DNA from: Dehalobacter sp. CP
GTDB taxonomy: Bacteria; Bacillota_B; Desulfitobacteriia; Desulfitobacteriales; Syntrophobotulaceae
DNA: 64,000 nt
Direction: 5' to 3'
NCBI GenBank assembly: GCA_009910795.1
Contig: VMEE01000039.1
Coordinates: forward strand, 62,001 to 126,000
In this document: piece by piece, positions 16,674 to 25,564 of the stretch
How the letters are laid out: each line of letters starts with the position of its first letter
Numbering within the stretch: position 1 is the stretch's first letter
The notes under the pieces: generated by a model
Seen by the model: only the letters and a program-made list of their open reading frames with translations
Databases searched by the model: none
Told to the model about the DNA's origin: nothing
Translations under genes and position numbers: made by a program

Positions 16674-18320
16674 TTGCATACATATTTGGCTGTTGAAAAG
16701 AGGAATTTAATAAATTCATTAAAAAATAGACTCATATATGAACAGTTACTAAATAAAGTTTCTTTTATTACTCTTGAAAATAGTGATATAGACGATTGCA
16801 TAAAAAAAAGTCTTCAAGTTCTTGGAGAAACTCTATTAGTTAGTCGAGCCTATTTATTACCTTATCAACAAACAAATATAAATAATCATTTCGTATGGAT
16901 TTCGCCCGGTATCGCACACGAAAAAAATATTCTACAGGATATATCAGAATATTTTACACCTTGGTTATTAAATCAAGTGAAAAATAATAAAATAATATGT
17001 TTTTCAGACATTGAAGATATACCCGATCAGATGACAAAAAAAATAATACTTAACCAAAGAATAAAATCTCTTTTTATTATCCCGTTATTTGTTAAAAATA
17101 TATACTACGGTTGTTTAGGTTTTGATGATTGGGGAAATTATCGCGAATGGCTGGAAGTTGATGTTAATTTTCTCCAATCTATTGCTAGAATTCTTTGTTT
17201 AGCTATTGCAAATGATTTGGCGAAAAAAAGCATGAATTTTGAACGTATTCAGTACTGTACTATGTTTGATGGCATTAATGCGGGAATTTACGTTTCGGAT
17301 ATAGAAAACTACAAAATACTTTATGCAAATAAATTTATTAAAGATATTTATGGCAGAGAACCGATAGGAGAGCTATGCTATAAGGTCTTGCATAATAAGG
17401 ATTATCCATGTATTTTTTGTACAAATCAAATTATAAAAGAAACCAAGGACAAACCATATATCTGGGAACACTATAATACTTTTGTAAATAAATATTTTGA
17501 AATTACCAATATGATAATCCGTTGGATGGACGGCAGGGATGTTCGCTTTGAATATATGTGTGAAATGTCAAAGTATAAGCAAGTGCAAACAGAATTGTTA
17601 ATGGAAAAGGAAGCATTTAAGTTATCGGAAACAAAACTAAAAAAAAGCAATGAGAAATTACAAATCCTTTCACAATCTACAATTACAGCATTGAGTGAAC
17701 TGCTAGAACAAAAGGACTCATATACTGCTTCTCATCAAACGAATGTTGCTAACTTGTCTTGTGCTATAGCCAAAGAAATGAAATTACCGGAGGAACAAAT
17801 TAAAGGAATAAAAGTAGCTGCACTACTACATGATATTGGAAAGATAGCTATACCTTTAGATATACTTAATAAACCTCGTAATTTAACAGATAATGAATTT
17901 AATTTAATCAAAGAGCATGTTCAGAATGGTTTTGAAGTTATTAAGACCTTAGACTTTTCCTGGCCAATTGCTAAAATAATTTTACAGCATCATGAAAGAA
18001 TGAATGGCTCTGGGTACCCAAATGGTTTACAAAATAATGAAATACTTATAGAAGCAAAGATATTAGCTGTTGCAGATACGATAGATGCGATGTCTTCTCA
18101 TAGACCTTATAGACCTGCCCGTGGTTTAGGAGAAGCAATGGCTGAAGTATTAAAACATAATAATGTTTTATATGATAGTGAAGTAGTCAAAGCTTGTTTG
18201 TCAGTACTTATGAAAGAGAATAAAAAAAATAAAGTTATAACTCAAGAACTTTTTCAATATGCCTCTAATTATAACGAAATTAATAAAATAAACAAAAATA
18301 TCGTATGTTATAATATCTAA
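16674..18320 (+). CDS. GAF/PAS/HD-GYP cyclic-di-GMP phosphodiesterase
   Basis: A 548-residue cytoplasmic signalling protein. A GAF-like domain spans about residues 20-180, a PAS-like domain about 195-300 (with CYKVLHNKDYPCIFC, a cysteine set common in PAS domains joined to HD-GYP), then a helical linker and an HD-GYP domain. That domain has HDIGK near 386 and HHERMNGSGYPNGL near 440-452, so it is probably an active c-di-GMP hydrolase. Codon use is strikingly AT-rich compared with neighbours, suggesting acquisition by transfer. The TTG start at 16674 has only a weak site, and an in-frame internal start is possible. No transmembrane segment is evident. Confidence 0.88.
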   Translation: MHTYLAVEKRNLINSLKNRLIYEQLLNKVSFITLENSDIDDCIKKSLQVLGETLLVSRAYLLPYQQTNINNHFVWISPGIAHEKNILQDISEYFTPWLLNQVKNNKIICFSDIEDIPDQMTKKIILNQRIKSLFIIPLFVKNIYYGCLGFDDWGNYREWLEVDVNFLQSIARILCLAIANDLAKKSMNFERIQYCTMFDGINAGIYVSDIENYKILYANKFIKDIYGREPIGELCYKVLHNKDYPCIFCTNQIIKETKDKPYIWEHYNTFVNKYFEITNMIIRWMDGRDVRFEYMCEMSKYKQVQTELLMEKEAFKLSETKLKKSNEKLQILSQSTITALSELLEQKDSYTASHQTNVANLSCAIAKEMKLPEEQIKGIKVAALLHDIGKIAIPLDILNKPRNLTDNEFNLIKEHVQNGFEVIKTLDFSWPIAKIILQHHERMNGSGYPNGLQNNEILIEAKILAVADTIDAMSSHRPYRPARGLGEAMAEVLKHNNVLYDSEVVKACLSVLMKENKKNKVITQELFQYASNYNEINKINKNIVCYNI

Positions 18321-18384
18321 GAAACTTAGACCTTAAGAAGATATGTTATTGGACAGAAAAATTCCCCATATTTGACACAGAGCC

Positions 18385-18434
18385 TAAAAAAGGAGTTTTG
18401 CTGGGCTGCTGTTACAGCATTCCTGCAAAACTCC
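18385..18434 (-). terminator. terminator of the bactofilin transcript
   Basis: A perfect 10-bp stem (GGAGTTTTGC, 18392-18401, with 18425-18434). Read on the minus strand it is followed by TTTTTT, so it ends the bactofilin/M23 transcription unit coming from the right. It may also work weakly for the HD-GYP gene on the left. Confidence 0.8.
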
Positions 18435-18451
18435 GAATATGCCTTGTTTTC

Positions 18452-18868
18452 TTAGGATTTTTTTTCGGGGGAAGCATCATCAGGATGATCTATACTGTCA
18501 GAGACGGTCGAACTTGTGCCGATAAAGATGGCGCCCTGGTCGATTTTAAGCTGTTTGGCGGTGATGTCCCCGTAGAGGCGGGAGGTAGGGCTTAATTCCA
18601 ACAGGTCTTCGACCTTAATGTTCCCGCAGACAACACCCGTAATCGTTGCTGTAGCAGCAGAAATATTGGCTTTTACTGAGGCAGACTGACCGATGATTAA
18701 GTCGCCACCGACTTCAACAGTGCCTTCGAGCTTGCCGTCTATCCGAATATTGCCGCTCGATACCAAAGACCCCTTGAGTTCACAGTCTTCGGCAATGTAT
18801 GTAATCGTTGTGTTCGTGCTGATATTGCGGATAATCGGATTTGTGTCGTTTTCTTTTTTACTAAACAT
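18452..18868 (-). CDS. bactofilin
   Basis: A 138-residue polymer-forming cytoskeletal protein. A short polar N-terminal tail is followed by a right-handed beta-helix (about residues 25-115) with the recurring small-residue pattern seen in bactofilins: IRIDGKLEGTVEVGGDLIIG, then VKANISAATATITG and VCGNIKVEDLLEL. Bactofilins form filaments that position cell-wall enzymes. It is directly downstream of an M23 peptidase on the same strand (17-bp gap), the classic bactofilin-M23 pairing, which implies local control of peptidoglycan shape. Confidence 0.92.
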   Translation of the reverse strand: MFSKKENDTNPIIRNISTNTTITYIAEDCELKGSLVSSGNIRIDGKLEGTVEVGGDLIIGQSASVKANISAATATITGVVCGNIKVEDLLELSPTSRLYGDITAKQLKIDQGAIFIGTSSTVSDSIDHPDDASPEKKS

Positions 18869-18885
18869 TCTTAGCCGCTCCTTTT

Positions 18886-19779
18886 TTATTGCGCTTCGGT
18901 ATAGGTAGTAAAGACTGTCGGATCAACGAGTTCGCCGTCAACATAGGCCTGGTAGTGAAGGTGGCTGCCGGTGCTCCGGCCGGAATTTCCGCTGTACGCG
19001 ACAATCTCGCCTTTCTGAACCGTGTCTCCGACTTTGACTGTCAGTTTGGAATTATGGGCATAAAACGTTACAACGCCATAGCCGTGGTCAATTTGCACCC
19101 TTCGTCCCCAATAACCGTCATAGCCTGCATAAGTGACGGTCCCGGCAGCAACCGCCTGGACAGGTGTGCCATAATCGCAGGCAATATCAATACCGGAATG
19201 AAATTCACTGCTCCAGCCGCCAAAAGGATTACGGCGATAGCCAAAAGGTGAGGAGATCGGGCCATTGACCGGAAGAATATTCGGTGTCCGGTTCAGCTTG
19301 TCTTTGTATTCTACGGAAGCATCATAATACTCCTGCAGGGTTTCCACATGAGAATTGAGCAGATTTGAAGCCTGATCAAGGCTTTCCGGCTCAGAATATG
19401 ACTGTACGGAGTAACTGCCGCGGCTGACTTCCGTCGTACTTTTTTGCTGGATTTTAAGAATGCCAGCAATTTTAGATTCCAGTGAGGAGATGGTTAACAA
19501 GTTCTGATTGATTTCGGATGTCTTTTCATTTAATCTCGCGATTTCCAGATCCTTGGCCTGCAACTGATCTTCAAGCTTATCGACATAGGCAATTTTTTGC
19601 TGATAAACATTGATGTAATGAGCCTGGTAAATGTCATAAGCAAAAAGTCCCGTAAAAAAGATACCCAGTGCAGCTGAGCTGGTTACAATCATTTTTTTCG
19701 CTTTGACTGAAAACTGAATCTGCCGGGGTGCTTTGCCGTGGTCAGGGTGGATAATAATAATTGAGTATTTGTGCTTCAA
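18886..19779 (-). CDS. M23 (LytM) peptidoglycan endopeptidase, membrane-anchored
   Basis: A 297-residue protein with a basic N-terminus, one transmembrane helix (about 29-48) and a coiled coil (about 58-110). The C-terminal M23 domain carries zinc ligands in HSGIDIA and HLHY, so the catalytic metal site is intact. It would cleave peptide cross-links outside the membrane. The TTG start at 19779 has AGGAGTG upstream. It is paired with the downstream bactofilin, which in other bacteria scaffolds such enzymes. A terminator separates it from uvrC. Confidence 0.92.
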   Translation of the reverse strand: MKHKYSIIIIHPDHGKAPRQIQFSVKAKKMIVTSSAALGIFFTGLFAYDIYQAHYINVYQQKIAYVDKLEDQLQAKDLEIARLNEKTSEINQNLLTISSLESKIAGILKIQQKSTTEVSRGSYSVQSYSEPESLDQASNLLNSHVETLQEYYDASVEYKDKLNRTPNILPVNGPISSPFGYRRNPFGGWSSEFHSGIDIACDYGTPVQAVAAGTVTYAGYDGYWGRRVQIDHGYGVVTFYAHNSKLTVKVGDTVQKGEIVAYSGNSGRSTGSHLHYQAYVDGELVDPTVFTTYTEAQ

Positions 19780-19799
19780 AATATCACTCCTGAATAAGA

Positions 19800-19838
19800 C
19801 ACAAAAAACGAAAATATATTATATTTTCGCGTTTTTGT
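19800..19838 (-). terminator. uvrC terminator
   Basis: A long near-perfect AT-rich inverted repeat (CACAAAAA..CGAAAATAT paired with ATATTTTCG..TTTTTGTG) lies between the uvrC stop and the M23 gene. On the minus strand it ends in a T-rich arm. Confidence 0.65.
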
Positions 19839-19957
19839 GAGTCATTAATCCATTTTCTAGGATATACGTGTTTGACTGTCTTGTCAAGGCAGGAAGAAAA
19901 ATCAAACAAACATCAAAGGAATTTTTAACAAGATATAAAATAATATCATACCTGCTT

Positions 19958-21715
19958 TTACGTTTGGTGAAAGTGGTTATAGACTTCTTGGGCGGCCACT
20001 GCCGACAAACCGGACTTAATAAATTCTTCAGGTGCGGCATTTTTGATCGCATCCAAAGAATCAAAATTTCTGAGGAGCATTCTTTTTCGTTTTGGCCCGA
20101 TTCCGGGGATACCATCCAGTTCCGATGCGGTCATGTTTTTAATCCGCTGCTGCCTGTGGAAAGTGATCGCAAAACGGTGCACTTCGTCCTGGATTCGCTG
20201 GATCAGATAAAACACCTCGACTCTGGTGTCAATAGAAAGCTCACGGCCTGCTTGATTGATCAGACTGCGCGTTTCGTGCCGGTCGTTTTTAACCATACCG
20301 GCAACCGGAATGGTCAAGCGGAGATCCTTCAGAGCATCAAGCGCGGCTTTGACTTGTCCTTTTCCGCCATCAACCAGAATCAGATCCGGCATTGCGGATT
20401 CCTCTCTCTGCAGACGGGAATAACGGCGCCCGATAATATGCTTGAGGTAGGCAGTATCATCATTGTTGTTCGCGAGCGGAGCAATATTAAATTTACGGTA
20501 GTTTGCCCGAAAGGGTTTTCCGGCTTTAAACTGAACCATACCCCCGACAATATTGCTGCCGAACAGTCCTGAAATATCGAAGGCTTCAATCGTATCGGCC
20601 TGAGCGATTCCGAGAAGTTCACATAATCCTGCCATCGTTTTCCGAATCTCTTCATTTTTGTCTTTTTCCAGGTCCATTTTTTCTTTCAGAGCAGCCTCAG
20701 CATTGGAGGCGGCCATTGCCAGAAGTTGTTTGGTTTTACCTTTTTTGGGTATGGTCAGAGGAAGGATGTCCATGACTGCGGTCAATTGGATTTCAGGAAT
20801 ACAAATCTCATCCGGAATGACCATCTCGTCCGTATAGTACTGGATCAGAAATGAAAGAAATGATTCTTCCGGTTCATCGTAGTAGGCAAAGAAGAAACTG
20901 TCCCGGGTAACCAGTTTACCCTGACGAAAACAGAAGACCTGAATATTCATTAGCTCCTCATTAAACGCGTAGGCCACGATATCGCGGTTTCGCAAATCAC
21001 TTAGTGTAATATTTTGTTTTTCACTGATGGTTTTCAGGTCTTGAATCAGATCCCGGTATTCTCTGGCTGCCTCAAACTGCAGCGCTTCGGCGGCTTTGGT
21101 CATTTTTCCTTCCAGCCAGTTGATGATGCTTTTTTGATTGCCGCGGAGAAACATGATGGCTTTATCGAGGACTTCCTGATATTGTTCAGGCTCAATAGGA
21201 TGGATACATGGACCGAGGCATTGTCCAATATGATAATAAAGACAGGATTTGGTAGGGATCTGACTGCATTTGCGGAAAGGAAGCAGCCGGTTCAGCAGGC
21301 GGGCAGTTTCCCTGGCCGCTGTTGCATTGGGATAGGGACCAAAATATTTGCCGGCTTTTTTAGAAACTTTACGGGTGACAATAATCCGGGGATGTTTTTC
21401 GGATGTTATTAATATATACGGATAAGATTTATCATCCTTCAGCATAATGTTATAGTACGGGTCGTGTTTTTTGATGAGGTTGCATTCGAGCAGGAGAGCC
21501 TCAACCTCAGAAGATGTCAGGATATATTCAAAGTCGGTAATTTCACTGACAAGTTTTTGGGTCTTCTGATCATGGGACCCTGTAAAATAAGACCTTACCC
21601 GGTTTTTCAGCACCTTGGCTTTGCCAACATAAATAATCTTATCGGCAGCATTTTTCATCAAATAAACGCCAGGATTATCCGGCAGCAATTTCAGTTTCTT
21701 TTGCAACAAATCCAT
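19958..21715 (-). CDS. uvrC: excinuclease ABC subunit C
   Basis: A 585-residue nucleotide-excision repair nuclease, the usual length. It has the N-terminal GIY-YIG domain (PGVYLMKN..IIYVGKAKVLKNRV, residues about 14-45), a cysteine cluster near 150, the UVR motif (about 205-235), the RNase H-like 5'-incision domain (DISGLFGSN, VDGGKGQ) and the helix-hairpin-helix end (DGIPGIGPKRKRMLLRNF). ATG 21715 is chosen over the TTG one codon upstream; GAGGTG is the ribosome site. uvrA and uvrB are not in the window. Confidence 0.97.
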   Translation of the reverse strand: MDLLQKKLKLLPDNPGVYLMKNAADKIIYVGKAKVLKNRVRSYFTGSHDQKTQKLVSEITDFEYILTSSEVEALLLECNLIKKHDPYYNIMLKDDKSYPYILITSEKHPRIIVTRKVSKKAGKYFGPYPNATAARETARLLNRLLPFRKCSQIPTKSCLYYHIGQCLGPCIHPIEPEQYQEVLDKAIMFLRGNQKSIINWLEGKMTKAAEALQFEAAREYRDLIQDLKTISEKQNITLSDLRNRDIVAYAFNEELMNIQVFCFRQGKLVTRDSFFFAYYDEPEESFLSFLIQYYTDEMVIPDEICIPEIQLTAVMDILPLTIPKKGKTKQLLAMAASNAEAALKEKMDLEKDKNEEIRKTMAGLCELLGIAQADTIEAFDISGLFGSNIVGGMVQFKAGKPFRANYRKFNIAPLANNNDDTAYLKHIIGRRYSRLQREESAMPDLILVDGGKGQVKAALDALKDLRLTIPVAGMVKNDRHETRSLINQAGRELSIDTRVEVFYLIQRIQDEVHRFAITFHRQQRIKNMTASELDGIPGIGPKRKRMLLRNFDSLDAIKNAAPEEFIKSGLSAVAAQEVYNHFHQT

Positions 21716-21813
21716 CAAAATTTTTCACCTCAGTTAAATTGTAGGGGGAATATTTAAAAGATGCAACGTCATATTCTCCAATAAATGGACGTATATTTTC
21801 TTGGGGTGGTATT

Positions 21814-22326
21814 ATGCGCAGCAACGCCTGGGGACGTCCTCCTCAAAATGACATCTGGGGCGATATTAAAGTGCTTGCATTATGGGTATTCATCGTCGGT
21901 ATCGTCGGGTATTTGCTATTCCCGGATTTTTTTCATAATGTTTACGATCAGCTAACCTCTGCAACTGCAAATACGGGAGAAATAAGCGAAATTACGTTGC
22001 CAACCTCAAGCGAGGTTAAGGATACCACAACAGGGGATGAGACGGATACAACAAGTGTCTATAATTCCATCTACACTGGGGACAGTGAAATCTCAGACGG
22101 ATACTGGGCGCTGTTTGTCGGGGACAACGAGTTTAAGCAACTTTCTTTGTCGGCAGAGAGCTATGCGTACATTATAAGGCTGATTGATGGAGATCGGAAA
22201 GGGGAAGCAACAAAAATATTGCTGCTTTCCGCAAATGGCAATATTCACAAATACATGGTCACGGAAGAAGTATATAATATCCTCTTGAATTTAAATATGA
22301 TCAATAACCGTTCCGGAAAAATATAG
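21814..22326 (+). CDS. single-pass membrane protein of unknown function
   Basis: A 170-residue protein with a proline/tryptophan-bearing N-terminus and one transmembrane helix (about 21-40). A Thr/Ser/Asp-rich linker (about 48-85) precedes a C-terminal extracellular-looking domain with mixed alpha/beta pattern. I do not recognise the family. GGGGTGG precedes the ATG. It is divergent from uvrC and convergent with the DMT-like gene, ending three bases before that gene's end. An envelope role is all that can be suggested. Confidence 0.6.
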   Translation: MRSNAWGRPPQNDIWGDIKVLALWVFIVGIVGYLLFPDFFHNVYDQLTSATANTGEISEITLPTSSEVKDTTTGDETDTTSVYNSIYTGDSEISDGYWALFVGDNEFKQLSLSAESYAYIIRLIDGDRKGEATKILLLSANGNIHKYMVTEEVYNILLNLNMINNRSGKI

Positions 22327-22329
22327 TAT

Positions 22330-22773
22330 TTATTTAAACAGCAGCTTTGCTCCACCTACAAAAAGTGCAAGACCCAGCAACTGCCACGGATTCCAGCTTA
22401 TTCTTTGGACCCCGAAAAGCCCAAAGTGGTCAATAATGACTGCAAGGCCGACTTGTCCAAGGATGATGGCCGTCGTGGCATTACATACGCCGATTCTGGA
22501 TATCGTTATAGCGACTAAAGCAACGATTCCGACACTCAATGCTCCTCCCAAATAGAGATACCAGGGGATTTGCAGCCATTTATGCCCAAACATAGGTACT
22601 TTCCAAGCCAATACGGCCAGAAGGGCGATCAAACTGCCAATGATGTGTACGATCAGCGTCGAAGAAAGCAAAGAAGTTTTTTGCGTCAGCTGTGAATTCA
22701 GCGTTCCCTGCACAGCCATTGCAGCCCCGGAGATTGCTGCCAGAACAGCAGGCAGCGAAAAAAATTTTAACAT
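22330..22773 (-). CDS. DMT-superfamily small membrane protein (YdcZ/DUF606 type)
   Basis: A 147-residue protein of five hydrophobic helices with the DUF606 pattern AAISGAAMAVQGTLNSQL at the N-terminus and QVGLAVIIDHFG late in the chain. This family forms dimeric drug/metabolite-type transporters; the substrate is unknown. GGAGGTTAG precedes the ATG at 22773. It overlaps no neighbour and is convergent with the unknown membrane protein. Confidence 0.8.
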   Translation of the reverse strand: MLKFFSLPAVLAAISGAAMAVQGTLNSQLTQKTSLLSSTLIVHIIGSLIALLAVLAWKVPMFGHKWLQIPWYLYLGGALSVGIVALVAITISRIGVCNATTAIILGQVGLAVIIDHFGLFGVQRISWNPWQLLGLALFVGGAKLLFK

Positions 22774-22919
22774 ACTCTAACCTCCACTAAATTGGCACAT
22801 ATATTAAAATAAAGATTTGATGTTGGGCAAGAACACCAAGTCAGTAAAAAATATAGTAGTATTTGTTCCGTCTTACAGGGAAAAATGTTGATAAGCAGCT
22901 AATGAAAAGAGGTGGCAGA

Positions 22920-23276
22920 ATGAATATAGATCCTGAAATGGTCAGAAGGGCGCAGATGTTGCTTACTTTAGATCATTCTTTGCCTCAGGTTAAAGAGATT
23001 CTTTTACGGGAAGGTTATTCGGATGATCAAGTGGCTGATCTAATAGATGCGACAGAAGAAGTACTCAATTATTTTGTTCCGCCTGTGTTTGACAACAATA
23101 AAATCGCGATAGATATCCGCCATTCCAATAAAGACCTTAACGATGATCCGAGGCCCGATCTGATTGTAGACCGATTCAGCGGCAAGATAGAGCTACTTAC
23201 TCCTCATCTGCAGGAAACCTGGAGGGTTGCCAATGAAATTCGCAAAACCTTAAAATGTCAATGTCAGTATCTATAA
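22920..23276 (+). CDS. hypothetical small soluble protein
   Basis: A 118-residue protein with no membrane segment. The N-terminal half looks helical and UBA-like (ARRAQMLL-type pattern, then VKEILLREGYSDDQVADLIDATEEV), and the C-terminal half is charged (DPRPDLIVDRFSGKIELL). I do not recognise a family. ATG 22920 is preferred because GAGGTGG lies directly upstream; the frame stays open to 22863. A terminator follows. Confidence 0.55.
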   Translation: MNIDPEMVRRAQMLLTLDHSLPQVKEILLREGYSDDQVADLIDATEEVLNYFVPPVFDNNKIAIDIRHSNKDLNDDPRPDLIVDRFSGKIELLTPHLQETWRVANEIRKTLKCQCQYL

Positions 23277-23296
23277 CGTTCTATAACAATAAAGAG

Positions 23297-23326
23297 AACA
23301 GAGATGAATGTCTCTGTTTATTTTTA
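23297..23326 (+). terminator. intrinsic terminator
   Basis: A perfect 8-bp stem AACAGAGA / TCTCTGTT (23297-23304, 23311-23318) with a 6-nt loop, followed by TATTTTTA. Confidence 0.85.
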
Positions 23327-23473
23327 CATATTGTCTGTAAAATTATGTAGACAGCTATTGGCAAATCAGCAATTATTCATTACTATTATAGAAATACGAA
23401 ATTAACCAAATAATCCGAAAAGTATTAAATGGGAACATTATCCGAAGCAGTCTGACAGAAAGGGAGGAAAGAA

Positions 23474-23959
23474 ATGAAAATTGCCATTCTTTCTGATACA
23501 CATATTCGCTATGGACGGAAACTCCCATCATTTGTCTGGAATGTTTTAAGTGAGGTTGATACAATTATTCATGCAGGAGATGTTGTGACGAAGAGTCTGA
23601 TCGAGGAACTGGATTTGATTGCACCGGTCATTGCAGTCAGAGGAAACTGTGACTGGTTAATGGAAGAGCTGCCGGAGAAAATCATAGCCAAACTAGGTTC
23701 TCTAAGGATTGGTGTTACGCATGGGTATCTTGGATCAGGAAAGAATACCCCGGAAAGGGCTTACAATTTCTTTTCGGGAGAAGATGTAGATATGATTATC
23801 TTTGGACACAGCCATATACCTTATAAAAATGTCTATGAAGGGGTATTGCTGTTCAATCCGGGATCTCCAACAGAAAGAAGAGGACAGCCACAGTTTTCGA
23901 TGGGCTTATTAAACTTAAGTGAAAAAGGAAATTTTGATATCCAGCATCTGTTTTTTTAA
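23474..23959 (+). CDS. YfcE/MJ0936-family metallophosphodiesterase
   Basis: A 161-residue calcineurin-like phosphoesterase. Metal-binding blocks in order: SDTH (8-11), HAGDVV (about 33-38), RGNCD (about 55-59), THGY (about 77-80) and FGHSHIP (about 104-110). All ligands of the binuclear site are present. Relatives hydrolyse phosphodiesters with unknown physiological substrates. GGGAGGAAAG precedes the ATG. The 40-bp gap to the next gene suggests possible cotranscription. Confidence 0.9.
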   Translation: MKIAILSDTHIRYGRKLPSFVWNVLSEVDTIIHAGDVVTKSLIEELDLIAPVIAVRGNCDWLMEELPEKIIAKLGSLRIGVTHGYLGSGKNTPERAYNFFSGEDVDMIIFGHSHIPYKNVYEGVLLFNPGSPTERRGQPQFSMGLLNLSEKGNFDIQHLFF

Positions 23960-23999
23960 TTATTTTTGTCCTGTCCATCGCACAGTTTGAGGTCATCAT

Positions 24000-24635
24000 A
24001 TGAAATTTCGCCGCAATAAAATTAAAAGGGAACACAGCATTATTACCGGTGCCCTGGACTGGCTGGAGGATTTGAGCAAACGCCGCGAAATCACAGACAT
24101 TATTCCCGGGGTGATTGATGTAACCAATACCAGGGAACGCGGTGCAGCCTATCAATACGAGACACCGACCGGATGTAAGATCCTACTGAAAAATGGTGGA
24201 TCTGTTCAGGAGGCCTTTGTCGTTACCCGGAGCCCTGAGGTAGTCAAGGAATGGGCGGCAAAGCTCATGGAAGAAATCAATTATTTTCAGGCTGCTCTCG
24301 AAGAGACCCGGGATGCCCTCCCGCAGAAAGATCGCCAGAAAACGGAAACTCGGGTTGCCAAAACAAAAGCTCCGGTCCGGACAGAGTCAACAAAAGGATC
24401 AATCCGGGAAACTTCAGAAACCTTTCTCAGCAGCAGGGACGCTCTGCTTGCCGGGATTAAAGAAGATTATCAGCTTGTAGAAATCAATCAGGGTCTTCGG
24501 GATTCCTATGTGGAAAGCCTTGCCAGCATGGGAGATCTGGAAGATCCTAAATTGGAAGACACTTTGCAGCCGGAGATACGCCGGGAGCTGGAGAAACTGC
24601 AGGAGAAACTCCAGGGGAAGGGAAAAATTCAGTAA
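24000..24635 (+). CDS. DUF2103-like protein
   Basis: A 211-residue soluble protein. The first ~85 residues (HSIITGALDWLEDLS, IIPGVIDVTNTRERG, TGCKILLKNGGSVQEAFVVT) resemble the DUF2103 predicted metal-binding family; this is recall-based and moderately certain. The C-terminal 110 residues are charged and probably helical, with a coiled-coil end (EIRRELEKLQEKLQGK). No enzymatic function can be stated. It sits 40 bp after the phosphoesterase and before a separately preceded azoreductase. Confidence 0.55.
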   Translation: MKFRRNKIKREHSIITGALDWLEDLSKRREITDIIPGVIDVTNTRERGAAYQYETPTGCKILLKNGGSVQEAFVVTRSPEVVKEWAAKLMEEINYFQAALEETRDALPQKDRQKTETRVAKTKAPVRTESTKGSIRETSETFLSSRDALLAGIKEDYQLVEINQGLRDSYVESLASMGDLEDPKLEDTLQPEIRRELEKLQEKLQGKGKIQ

Positions 24636-24744
24636 AAGCAGCCAAAGCGAAGATGATTGTTTTGGTTTGAAATGGCAGTCATAGCTTTATCAAAAATGAC
24701 TAAAACTATTTGAAGATCGTCAATGATTATGGAGGATAAAAATT

Positions 24745-25350
24745 GTGGCTAAAGTACTGTATATTAAAGCAAATCCCAAGCCGGACGAGCAGTCGAGGAC
24801 GTTTCGCCTTTCAGGGAGTTTTATCAGCGCCTACAGGCAATACAATCCTGATGATGAGATTATTACCCACGATCTCTACCAGGAAGGTGTCAAGCCGCTG
24901 TCTGCAGAGGATCTTCAAACTGTTTTCGGTCCAAAGGACGTAGGTTCCGTCAATCATCCCGTTTTAAAGTATGCTTATGAGTTTAAGGCCAGTGACAAAA
25001 TCATTATCGCTGCTCCAATGTGGAATCTCAGTTTCCCATCCATTCTCAAATGTTATCTGGATTATATTACGGTCACCGGGATTACCTTTCGTTACACCGA
25101 ACAAGGCCCCGTGGGCTTATGCCAGGGGAAAAAAGCGGTTCATATCGTAACCAGGGGCGGCGCTTATTCGGAAGGAGCAGGCGGTGCTTATGAAATGGGT
25201 GACAGGTATTTAAGAACAATTTTCGGTTTTCTGGGCATCACCGACTTTACAACAGTCGCGGCGGAACAACTTGATGTTATCGGATTTGATGCACAGGGAG
25301 AACTCTCCAAGAGAATGCAGGAAGCCGAAGAAAAAGCCAGGACATTTTAA
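24745..25350 (+). CDS. azoR: FMN-dependent NADH-azoreductase
   Basis: A 201-residue flavodoxin-like quinone/azo reductase. The N-terminal VLYIKANPKP plus serine phosphate-binding loop, the APMWNLSFPSILKCYLDY flavin-contact segment and the TRGGAYSEG loop match AzoR. The enzyme reduces quinones and azo dyes by two-electron transfer from NADH. The GTG start has GGAGG 9 nt upstream. It is monocistronic with its own terminator. Confidence 0.93.
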   Translation: MAKVLYIKANPKPDEQSRTFRLSGSFISAYRQYNPDDEIITHDLYQEGVKPLSAEDLQTVFGPKDVGSVNHPVLKYAYEFKASDKIIIAAPMWNLSFPSILKCYLDYITVTGITFRYTEQGPVGLCQGKKAVHIVTRGGAYSEGAGGAYEMGDRYLRTIFGFLGITDFTTVAAEQLDVIGFDAQGELSKRMQEAEEKARTF

Positions 25351-25388
25351 GCTAGATACTGGTATTAATTAAAAAAATAAATATACGA

Positions 25389-25416
25389 ATGACCCGGCTC
25401 TTCCGGGTTATTGTTT
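25389..25416 (+). terminator. azoR terminator
   Basis: The stem ACCCGG / CCGGGT (25392-25397, 25403-25408) is followed by TATTGTTTTG. Confidence 0.75.
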
Positions 25417-25564
25417 TGTCTTGATGCTCAGCTTAAAGATTACAGGTAAAAATATACGATCCATATGAATCATTTTGAAAAATACTTCCAAAATTATGAT
25501 TGTTATCCAAAAAATATCATGTTATGATTTTCAATAGAATGGTATTAACTTAAAAAGAATAGAG

